From NCBI GenBank assembly GCA_951799405.1, contig OX637345.1, forward strand, positions 4,030,001 to 4,094,000: DNA of 64,000 nucleotides, written 5' to 3'. Made by a program: the position numbers and the translations under genes. Origin of the DNA: Agapetus fuscipes. Taxonomy: Eukaryota > Arthropoda > Insecta > Trichoptera > Glossosomatidae. How positions within the stretch are numbered: the first letter of the stretch is position 1; the number at the start of each line of letters is the position of its first letter. The notes beneath the pieces are model-generated. The model ran no database searches. It saw only the letters and a list, made by a program, of their open reading frames with translations, and was not told where the DNA came from. Shown here piece by piece: positions 54,977 to 64,000 of the stretch.

Positions 54977-55219
54977 CGGGGCTATTCTTAGACATTTTAG
55001 TCGTCGGTTGAGCCCACGCTTTGACAAACTAATAGTGGCTGGGCTGGAAGTTTGATCAACACGGTCATTCTTACCTACCGAATTTTGTAATATTTGTATG
55101 AAGACAAGTCAGCTGTTCACCTACGGCCATCTTGGATTGACAGGTCTTCATACAAATGCATCATTAGTTTGTCAAAGCGTGGGCTCAACGGACGACTTAA
55201 ATGTCTAAGAATAGCCCTG
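54977..55219. mobile_element. Composite MITE G containing truncated E
   Basis: G arms start GGGCTATTCTTAGACATTTT and hold GAGCCCACGCTTTGACAAAC, inverted at 55164-55218. Between them lies most of an E element whose right arm is cut after CTTCATACAAAT. The same arrangement recurs at 60985-61207. Confidence 0.8.
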
Positions 55220-55304
55220 TTTGTAATTAAATTTTTGTAGTTTGTGAACTAAATGACGTTTGATATGAATCGACACTATCGACGGTGATAGGATAGAACG
55301 GCTC

Positions 55305-55432
55305 AGTGACAAAACGACACATGACAAAACGACACTTGACATAAAAACACATGACAGAACATTACTATGACAATACATCACATGACAGAACATCACTATG
55401 ACAATACATCACATGACAAAACATTACTATAT
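55305..55432. repeat. Minisatellite, about 30-bp unit
   Basis: CACATGACAGAACATCACTA and CACATGACAAAACATTAC-type units, three to four copies, preceded by shorter ACGACACATGACAAA units. Confidence 0.75.
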
Positions 55433-55789
55433 CGACAACTGTTTGGAAATCTGGAGATAAGGAGGTCAGTAACAATTGGCAACTTGTGAGTCGATAATGT
55501 ATTTACTCTATCAGATAATACTCGTATATATGGTTGGATGATTCTTTCTAAACAACACTTTAATACCTATTTATCAATGGAAGGTCGTCCAATGTCACAC
55601 GGGTAATAAATGCAAATTTTATCAATAAATATGTTAGGCTTGTGGCCATCGTAACATATTATCTCATCTTGATTTAAATATGTCCTTATCCTTATACAGG
55701 AGCTGGGAGCGTGCACTCTATAGAAGAAAATCCAGTTAGAAGTGCATTTACTTATATAAAATATACCTCAATTCTTATTATGTAATCGC
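55433..55789. other. Spacer without recognised features
   Basis: Nothing recognised. Confidence 0.3.
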
Positions 55790-56277
55790 AACGCAGTTAA
55801 GTCATACATATAGTGTAACTTCTTGCCTGCGTTATCCCCGGAGGGATGGGATGGCGATTCGGAACCTATTTATTTTTACGGGTCCTAAGGGCTGGCCTCA
55901 CGCCAACCACTTTAGTTGAAGTGGTGGTTTCCCAGCTCCCGGGGGGCTGGTTCTCATTTCTTGTGAAGGCTGAGTAAACCTTACCGGTATTTATTTTGGG
56001 TTTTAATAAGCACCAACACGAGAATAATTTCAATCGAACCCTTGCTCTCGGCATGGAATGCAAGCTTTCTACCAACTGAGCAATCGAACGAACTTTTTAC
56101 GAGGTTGGTCGTCACTATAAAGCGCACTTTCTTAAGCAAGACCTAGTTGCTGTAGATAGTTGGACTGACCTGTGGTGACCGGTCTTTGGTAAAGGTTTAT
56201 GAATTTTGCCGGTATTCGAACACACGACCTTCAATTTACGAGGCCCAAACGATCCCACTAGTCTACGGATTGGTCGT
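55790..56277 (-). mobile_element. Dimeric SINE T1-T2
   Basis: Minus strand T1 (56277-56092, with part of the body deleted), junction ACCTCGTAAAAAGTTCGTTC, T2 (56085-55790). Confidence 0.75.
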
Positions 56278-56609
56278 TGTAAAGATAGGTTCTAATGAGG
56301 CTTATTCCCAACAAATTTGATCAATACCTGAAGCGCTATTCTGCTAAATTCCTTACGACCTTAAGGCGACGAGATAGAGATTCGGGTCCAAAAATAAGGT
56401 GTATCTACTGTGATTTTTTATCTATGGAGTTCTTTCGCAAGCGCTAGCAAGCTCTTGGATTTATATCCAGAGTGTAAGGAATACAGCAGAATAGCGCTTC
56501 TAATCCATAGATCATCGTTTTTTTTTTTATGGAAAATTCACGTTAGTTGACGGTTGAGCCATCGACCGGACAAGAGATGTTTTTAATTTGCTGGAAGACT
56601 TGTAGACAC

Positions 56610-56812
56610 CAGTGGCGAAGGGTGCCATACAACTCGATTCCCATCGGTTTTTCTTTTAAAATGAAGCAAAAATGATAATAAAGTAGACTGCATGGTTTCA
56701 ATGGGGAAAAAATGTATTTTTTTACTTTGTGCCTATATTTTTAACTACTTTGTTGCCTCATTTTTAAAGGGAAGCCGATGGGAATCGAGTTGTATGGCAC
56801 CCTTCGCCACTG
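56610..56812. mobile_element. hAT-type MITE with exact 8-bp TSD
   Basis: CAGTGGCGAAGGGTGCCATA at the left, inverted at the right with about 40-bp arms. Duplication GTAGACAC at 56602-56609 and 56813-56820. 203 bp. Confidence 0.92.
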
Positions 56813-57307
56813 GTAGACACATACATTTTTTTAACACACGCCATGATTAAAAGTTGTATTATACTGTTGGTACCTACATGTGTGTACCTACACCTATTTT
56901 TTTGGTACATTACGTTTGTGATTGATGGTAATCTCTTCTTGCGTGGTGCGAACTATTTTGGGCGCGCTATTTGCACAACAATGAAGCCATGACGCCACGG
57001 CTACCTTATTGGGCGGCCATTTTTATGGGAACGCATATAAGCTTTATGGCAACACTTTCCTAACTATGCTAATTGCATTCATTTCGTTCCTAGCCAACCA
57101 AAGTACAAACAAAAAGTCATTATTATACCTACCAAACAAACTTCGTTTTCCACTATGAACACACATTTTCTACGGACGAAATTGTGACATCAAGCGGCCG
57201 GGTTGCTAGAGAAAAGGCAAAAAAAGGGCAGTTGCTTAGGAGCGTTGTCCCATGCAAGTGTAACATTTGCCCGCCGAGAAAAAAGTTGTCAATTCAAATT
57301 TGTTCCC

Positions 57308-58030
57308 GGTAACTAGTTCAGTTGGTAGAGTGCTTGCATTCCATGCCGAGAGCTCGGGCTCGAATCCTACCGGGGGTGTCAGAAAAATGATTTCTCGATT
57401 GTACATTAAGGCTTTCACGGCCGGCACTTGACACAATCTTAAAATTTTTCTCGGGTTGTGTAGCCATGTTCTATCGGAAGTTTGTTACACTTTTTTGTTA
57501 CACTTTTTTCCGGACGTTTCGCCCATTATCTGCGATGGGCCTCCTCAGCGTATTTTTTCTTCAGGCGTTCTGACTTCCTTAGCACGGAACTGTCAACGGC
57601 CTGTGGGTTGGTTATTTACAGTTCCGTGCTAAGGAAGTCAGAACGCCTCAAGAAAAAATACGCTGAGGAGGCCCATCGCAGATAATGGGCGAAACGTCCG
57701 GAAAAAAGTGTAACAAAAAAGTGTAACAAACTTCCGATAGAACATGGCTACACAACCCGAGAAAAATTTTAAGATTGTGTCAAATGATTTCTCGTTTCGG
57801 TGTGTAGGTACCTATTTCAAATCCAAAATAAAATACCGGCAAGGCTTACTCAGCCTTCACACGAAATGAGTACTAACCTCCTCGGGAGCTGGGAAACCAC
57901 CACTTCAACTGAAGTGGTTGGCGTAAAGCCGGTCCCCTTTCCTGTAAAAATAAGTAGGTTCCATTCACCACAAGCGACCCCTTCAAGAAATACGCGGAAA
58001 AAAGTTACACTACATGTGTAGCTTAATAGT
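57308..58030 (+). mobile_element. SINE T2 split by a foldback element
   Basis: T2 head GGTAACTAGTTCAGTTGGTA and body up to 57397, then 57795-58030 (TTTCGGTGTGTAGG... to TGTGTAGCTTAATAGTAACT). The interruption duplicates AAATGATTTCTCG. Confidence 0.8.
57398..57781. mobile_element. Foldback element with two hammerhead-like cores and 13-bp TSD
   Basis: Arms 57430-57593 and 57618-57781 are 164 bp each, with one mismatch seen by eye and a 24-base loop. TSD AAATGATTTCTCG at 57385-57397 and 57782-57794. Right arm holds CTGAGGA (57663-57669), a GCCCAT/ATGGGC stem and GAAACGTC (57691-57698). A 32-bp extension at the left (CTTTCACGGCCGG) is outside the arms. Confidence 0.85.
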
Positions 58031-58120
58031 AACTCTAAGTTGTGAGTCATTTTTTTATAACTTATATTATTTCTGCCATCGAGATAAATTTACGCTTAAT
58101 AATAGGCATGGAGTCAATTG

Positions 58121-58375
58121 GTCGGTGTTATGGCCGAGGGGCCAAGTGGGCTGATCTTTCTAGCGTGTTTGGAATAGAACAACGTTGGTTCGATCCCCGC
58201 CTGGGTCATTTGAGCATAACTTTGACCCAGGTTCAACAGATGTTATTGGGTAATTATTAATTAATAATTCATTGAAATAAAAAATAATGAATTATTAATT
58301 GATGATATTAATACCTGTTTCTGGCCAGGCAGAATAGGTTGGTGAATTGCATTCCTCTTCACAAATGTAGAGAAA
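58121..58375 (+). mobile_element. SINE T3
   Basis: GGTGTTATGGCCGAGGGGCC, GGTTCGATCCCCGCC and CAGGTTCAACAGATGTTATT, then about 60 AT-rich palindromic bases (58256-58320) and the GGCCAGGCAGAATAGGTTGG end. Confidence 0.75.
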
Positions 58376-58379
58376 AAAA

Positions 58380-59385
58380 AAATCAGATTTATTTTTTAAC
58401 AAACTTACTAACCAAATAGCATTGTAAATTTGTTTTTGGTTACTAAGGAAAGGTCTTTGAATGACCAGGGAGTCATTAGGTTCTGTGACTTTCTCTCCGT
58501 TGAGAAAAAATTGGAATGTTTCGACCCCATTACAAAAAAAACAAGATATCGTTCAAATTTCATTTTTATTATTTTTCGATACAATCCGGGAAAAATAATT
58601 AATCATTTCACAGCATTGAACTGTTCTTTTTTCAAATTTGACCGATGTCTTTAATTTATCTAGAGACAGAGCGAGCACGAATTAAGAACAACTACAAGTA
58701 AAAAATAAGCTGAATGACAAAATTTTGCGTTCTTTAATTGTATTTGTCGGTTTACACCATGGATCTCCATGGTATACACCAAGGATTTATAATTTAATAG
58801 AACTCTATGGTTTACACACACCTAACGTTAGTAGGTAAGTATGTCAAAATGACTAAGTAGGTACACAAGAAAATACCATTTAATATTCATACATAGGAAT
58901 TTGTCGGTTCCTAAAAAACTAAGATGTATACTAATACGTCGAGATGACATCATGATTTTTTGTCGGTAAAAAATAGCATGGGTCCATTTGTACCATGCTT
59001 GACGCTCGCAGTAAGAATCTTCACAACCTTGAACAGTGAAAAAAAGAGGAAAATTCAAAAATAAATACATTTTCATATTTCATTACAAATAATAATGATA
59101 TTCATATTATATGGATCCTTGACTGAAAGTGAACCAAGTTTTTACAGCATAGGTGGTCAACCTCATACCCACCTATTAGCCAAGTAACTGTTTGAGTTTG
59201 TTTATTTTTTGCGGTGAAAATATCTTGTACTATTTTATTTGCAAGCCTTTTGTTTTCTCTTGAAAAAAGGAAAGCTAAATTTGGAGTATTTCGATAAATA
59301 AATTCGATGAATTTTAGCACTATTAACAATTTTTATTTGACTCTACACATAAAATATATTTATTTTCATCTGAACAGGGGTGGAA
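58380..59385. other. Spacer without recognised features
   Basis: AT-rich; only a short start of Rep-A near 59110-59185 (minus) is recognisable. Confidence 0.35.
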
Positions 59386-59492
59386 GTCTCATCACCACGG
59401 TAATTCCTACCTACCAAATATCGGTAATATTTGTATGAAGACTAATCAGCTGTTCACTTGCGACCATCTTGGATTGACAGGTCTTCATACCC
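59386..59492. mobile_element. MITE family E, left half
   Basis: GGGGTGGAAGTCTCATCACC to CGACCATCTTGGATTGACAG and GTCTTCATAC; right arm missing. Confidence 0.7.
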
Positions 59493-59575
59493 CCATACGA
59501 TGTTGATATTTGAAATTAAAAAATGGTTCCATTTCTGACAATGCGCATGCGCACATTATCATTTTAACACGGTTA

Positions 59576-59605
59576 CCCGTTGCGTAATAACCATTACGCA
59601 ACGGG
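59576..59605. repeat. Perfect short hairpin
   Basis: CCCGTTGCGTAAT, four-base loop AACC, ATTACGCAACGGG: 13 paired bases. Confidence 0.8.
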
Positions 59606-59619
59606 CTGTAGAAATGCAT

Positions 59620-60360
59620 GGCATTGTGATTGCGTTAGCCGTTTTGTATTTAGTAAATTACCAAATGGGAGTAGAAAAAGAGTATTTTTGAAAATTGAAA
59701 TATGTACGTATGTACGTACCTATATCTAATTAATATTTTGTTATTGGTTACTAAGGACCCTAGTCACACTAACATAAAACTGTGAATTTTACCGCCGAAA
59801 AAAAGTGGTTTTTAAATTTCGAACTCCATACTTTGATGTAGGTATGTAAGTAGGTAGGTTTTTTTTTTATATCATTTAAGTAGTTACTTACTAGTTAATC
59901 ATATTAAGAATGTTTTGTTTTGACGACTGTAAACACTGCCTACACACACATTTCTTCAAAAAATGGAACACAGATTTATTCCGTTTATTCAAATGAGGAA
60001 TAATAATATTATTGTCAATACCTAACTGTAAAAATATTGAAAGATGAACCGGTCACGGTAGAGTGTTGATGAATCGAGTCCGAGGTTTGTTTATCGATGG
60101 TGCGAGTAGAGTTTGAAAAAAGAACAATGCAAATTGTTTATGGTACTTGCTTCCAAATTCAAATTGAGTATAACCTATCGGAGATGTTAGTAGTTATGTA
60201 ACGCCATGTTTAACCCTACGATGTTCAGGCGTTTTCAACTAGATGTACCAACTATGTAGGTCTGACCTACCAAGTAACAATACCTTCATACATATTGTAT
60301 ATGAAGCCAGAGGAGAGGTATTCATTGTTTTTTAAAGACACTATTTTCATACTACTATAT
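59620..60360. other. Spacer without recognised features
   Basis: Nothing recognised. Confidence 0.3.
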
Positions 60361-60361
60361 C

Positions 60362-60612
60362 TATAATCTATAATCTAAGTTGCAAGGATATATTCATTCA
60401 AAGCTCTCAGATGTATGCCCACAAACAAACACGTGTAGTTCGCGCTTACAAATGCTGATTGTGTACTTACAAATAAAATCCAAACCTCAAATGAACATAA
60501 GCCCTGCAACTCTTGCCGACATTCCCTGAAACAGGGGTGACATTGGCAAAGTGAACCATTTTTTACAGTATGGGTGGTCAGCCTCATACCAACCTATAAG
60601 TCAAGGATTACG
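60362..60612 (-). repeat. Rep-A copy, full length
   Basis: Minus strand CTTGACTTATAGGTTGGTAT to TTGCAACTTAGATTATAGAT, same subtype as 6947-7195. Confidence 0.85.
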
Positions 60613-60699
60613 AGTAATAAATAACATTTAAGTATAAAAAAAAAAAACAACAACAAAACCTTAAAAATAAATCTATACATGAGGATTGTAAAAACTAAA

Positions 60700-60995
60700 A
60701 GATGTGTGTTTACAAAATAAACCACACCTCACATGCACATAAACCTTGCAACTCCTACCCCTTTTCCTTGAAACCGAGGTGGCTTTTGCAAAGTGAACCA
60801 ATTTCGTACAGCATGAAGGGGCAGCCTCATAACAACCTATTAGTCAAGGAACCTATCTAATCTCATCTAAGTTGCAAAGATGTGTTACATTGGGGATTCA
60901 CATTATAATGCATTCTCACAAGCAGACTCGTACAAGTTCGCGCTTGCACATGCCGCATCTGAATCTACAACATAAAAACCCAAAGCTCAATCGTC
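60700..60995 (-). repeat. Two partial Rep-A copies
   Basis: 60700-60850 is a diverged 5' part; 60857-60992 is a 3' part with a TCTAATCTCATCTAA-type tail, interrupted by MITE G. Confidence 0.65.
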
Positions 60996-61207
60996 GGTTG
61001 AGCCCACGCTTTGACAAACAAATGCGTACCGGTCTGAAAGTTTCATCACCACGGTCATTCTTACCTACCGAATTTTGTAATATTTGTATGAAAACAAATC
61101 AGCTGTTCACTTGCGGCCATCTTGGATTTACAGGTCTTCATACAAATACATCATTAGTTTGTCAAAGCGTGGGCTACACCGACGACTAAAATGTCTAAGA
61201 ATAGCCC
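60985..61207. mobile_element. Composite MITE G containing truncated E, left end lost
   Basis: CGTCGGTTGAGCCCACGCTT, then E sequence ending TCTTCATACAAATA, then CATCATTAGTTTGTCAAAGC to AGAATAGCCCC. Confidence 0.75.
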
Positions 61208-61209
61208 CG

Positions 61210-62400
61210 AAAGTTTTTTTGTAGATTATATTATTGTAACGATGGCGTTGAGGAATTCACCGAAGGACATTGCTCTTACGTAAAGGAAAGAAAATACACA
61301 CCTTTACAGATTCCAAAGTAAGGTCTGTGCAAATCTGTCTGAACGTGCTAGGGTTAAATAGGTTTATTTTTTAGCACAATCCACCTTCAGTAAATTGATA
61401 AATGCACGCGAGGTACATAAGTTTCGTGTTTTTATTGTATTTATCAATTATTGCGTCTATGCAAAGTAGGCAGGGCCCATTAACACGGTACGGCGAAGTC
61501 TTGCTCGGTAAACAAATAACAATGTGTATGTATTTCATCATCATCTAAATATTGTTAACTGCGATTTATTTATTTAACAAGATTTATTTTGCACAATATT
61601 GGTTACACAGTACTGTTTACTTTTCTCGCTCTAGCTTAAGAACTTCGCGGCACAATGCTGTAAGCGGCTCTGGCTGGCCCACAGAATCTTTGATCGTATT
61701 TATAGGTACGAAAGAGACGATTCTTGCATGTTCTAGAACTTGGTAGATACTTCCTAGTAGATGGTACTAGAGCATTGTTCCACACTATACCAGAGTGTTC
61801 AACACACCAACCAGCGTGCTTAGGCTCACGTACGAACCCATATGTTCCTAACAGTATGTATTTCATCATCATCATCTAAATATTGTTCCGATTTGCTTGG
61901 ATTCAACAACAACTTCGATTAAATTTATTTTACACAATTTTTATAGGAATTTGGTTCACAATTTAAACTGTTAACTTTTCGGTTAACGGCTCAGGTACTA
62001 ATCCCTTCAAAGCACAGCAATTCGTATTTATAGGTGACTTTGGAATATTCTAGCATACACCAGACCATGCCAGAATCGTCTTGAGCAGAAGCTTCGAGCA
62101 ATAACGAGTAGCTACAACCATCCAAATACTTACGTCGAAGCACACGTATACAAGTAAGAATAAATTGCACAGAATCTGTACTCGACTTTCTTGCAAAAAT
62201 TAACCCACTGTATGACGTATGTAAAGCTAGAATCATCTACCAGCTAATGCCGTTTCAATAAAAATATAATATATCAATAATAAATCAATTTTATTCCACC
62301 GCGGTGTGTACCTGCATACTCGTACAATATGGATATAGGCATATAAATACTTAAATGAATATAAATATTTTGTTGATTTATTTGAAAAAGTACCAATTAC
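61210..62400. other. Spacer without recognised features
   Basis: Two similar stretches at 61530-61870 and 61850-62240 share ATTTCATCATCATC and ATCTAAATATTGTT, a diverged direct duplication. No gene recognised. Confidence 0.35.
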
Positions 62401-62404
62401 ACAA

Positions 62405-63330
62405 GAAAGATCCTCGACTCATAGGTCGGTATGAAGCTGACCTCTGTACTGTACTGTACTGTATCCTGCCACCGTTTCATTAGGGGTGGCCGGTACCTCC
62501 GCAGATGCGCCTCCACTTTTTGCTGTCATCACCTTTTTCATACATACTCTTCTCTTATTCTCACTCTGCATAATCCATTCTTTCGCAATCTCACCTATTT
62601 GGTCTAACCATTCTTTCCTCAGCCTTCCCCTTCCGCGCTTTCCTCTGACATTTCCTTTGTACACTTTCTTCGTTAGTTGTTCATCATCCTTTCTTTCAAG
62701 ATGTCTGAACCATCTCATCGTACTTTTTTGTACTTTCATTCTCATATTCTCTTTTATACCACACTCGTTCATCACTCAAGCATTACGTACTCTATCACTC
62801 AGTGTCTTTCCAGCCATTGCTCTCAGGTAAGCCATTTCAACCGTACTTACATACTTTACTCAGCTCACATTCATTAAGCCTCACTTCCACCAACCAATAT
62901 GCCATTGTGGACCGCCAATCTCATATTCTTCGTAAGTTTCCTATTTCTTGCAATTCTTCCAATCGTTTCCATTACACTTCTTCCTCTACTAGCGCGCTTT
63001 TCCAATTATTTCGTCAATTTCGCATTCGACTCAAACTCGCTTCCCAGATAATCAAATTCTTTCACGACCTCCACTCTTTTTTCATTCAGTCTTATCTCAA
63101 TTTTCTCGCATTTCTCAGTCCTCCCAAAGTGTAAAAAATAATTCACTTTTCAAGGAAGGTCGGCAAGAGTTGCAGGTTTTATGTTCATTTGGATTTGGTT
63201 TTAATTTGTAAGTACAAATTCAGCATTCGTAAGCGCGAACTTACACGTACCTGTTTGTGGGCATGCATTTCATATTAGTTTTGAATGTTTATATTTCATT
63301 GCAACTTATATTCTAGATTATTATAGATGG
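62405..63330 (+). repeat. Rep-A copy split by a LINE family K insertion
   Basis: 62405-62455 is the start of Rep-A (GGTCGGTATGAAGCTGACC) and 63133-63330 the rest (AAAAAATAATTCACTTTTCA to TTGCAACTTATATTCTAGAT). Between them is the minus-strand LINE. Confidence 0.7.
62456..63130 (-). mobile_element. LINE family K, longest C-terminal copy
   Basis: Minus strand reads KEFDYLGSEFESN (63120-63030 region), then STMRWFRHLERKDDEQLTKK, GKRGRGRLRKEWLDQIGEIA and NKRRVCMKKVM. The 3' end is GGATACAG followed by TACAG repeats. Some stops are present. Confidence 0.75.
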
Positions 63331-64000
63331 TCATTGAACCCTTCTGTATGCAAACTAGTACTTTGTATAGTGGGTAAACTTTTTAGTTATATTTTGAAAA
63401 AGTAACGACTGATTATTATTGGTATTTATAAAATTTTAAGAATCGCAGCCTTTTATCTATTTTTAACTCTTTGACTACCCAGAAAATTGCTATTACATTT
63501 TGTATGGAAAATTTTCACTTTGTATGGCGGCTATACTTTTGATTCACTTAATAAAAAAAAAAACGAAATAATGGTGGCAATATATAGGTTATTATTATTA
63601 TTTTACATTTGTAATACATTACTTTTTTATTAACCCTCTAACTGCCGAGAATTTTTCCATTATTTTTTTCTTTTATATGGCAACTCCCTAAACCGAGATT
63701 ATGATGAAGAAATGATTATAATTATTAGATAGCACTATTATATAAATGGATTCACAAAAAAATAAGAAAAATCGTCGGAGCCGTTTTTGAGAAAATCGCA
63801 TTTTAAATTTTCAGCTCTTCGGAAGCCATCTTGAATTTTCAAAAAAGTAAAAAAAAAATGGTTATGAATTAAATTGATAAGCTTGTTATTTCTATCAAAT
63901 CTAAAACAAATTTAAATATCTTGCATTTTAATAGGTTTTTGTAATATTTTCGATTTAAAATTTCAGATCGTGTAAACGGTGCTTTATATTTATTTTTTCA
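63331..64000. other. Spacer without recognised features
   Basis: AT-rich to the window edge. ATTAACCCTCTAACTGCCGAG at about 63632 faintly resembles the ends of the TTAA element at 26397. Confidence 0.3.

Noticed and set aside
59576..59605. Intrinsic terminator-like hairpin
   Set aside because: No following T-run, and such terminators are not expected in a nuclear genome.

Overview
The window is a stretch of animal nuclear genome, most likely an arthropod and probably an insect. It has spliced genes with GT-AG introns, AT-rich introns and spacers, GC-rich coding exons, and a dense load of non-LTR retrotransposons, tRNA-derived SINEs and short inverted-repeat DNA elements. There is no bacterial-style gene packing. 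The order of insect cannot be fixed from the sequence; the LINE C-terminal fragments look like those common in insects.

Left part (1-24.4 kb): two recognisable genes stand head to head, with start codons about 0.7 kb apart. On the minus strand is the 5' end of TAF1, the largest TFIID subunit: seven coding exons and 326 residues, with the gene running off the left edge. On the plus strand is a complete Smurf-type HECT E3 ubiquitin ligase (C2, three WW domains, HECT): 15 coding exons at 8569-24351 and 1079 residues, with every splice junction in phase. The spacer at 7871-8568 probably holds both promoters. The introns carry an almost intact CR1/L2-like reverse transcriptase ORF (4056-5393), SINEs and MITEs, several with readable target-site duplications.

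Immediately after the Smurf stop codon, the last about 80 coding bases plus about 40 bases of downstream sequence are repeated as four 120-bp tandem units (24266-24744).

Right part (24.7-64 kb): I recognise no cellular protein-coding gene. It is a repeat graveyard of (i) three tRNA-headed SINE families, here called T1, T2 and T3, including a recurrent T1-T2 dimer and a 5S-rRNA-like plus T1 composite; (ii) a very abundant 250-bp repeat, Rep-A, ending in a (TTAGA)n-type tail; (iii) C-terminal fragments of several LINE families; (iv) foldback and MITE families named E, F, G and J plus hAT-like, piggyBac-like and 9-bp-TSD elements; (v) foldbacks carrying hammerhead-ribozyme-like cores, as known from Penelope-like elements; and (vi) minisatellites.

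The most noteworthy observations are the composite SINEs, the hammerhead-like foldbacks, and the tandem amplification of the 3' end of the Smurf coding sequence. All repeat names here are local labels; no database search was possible.
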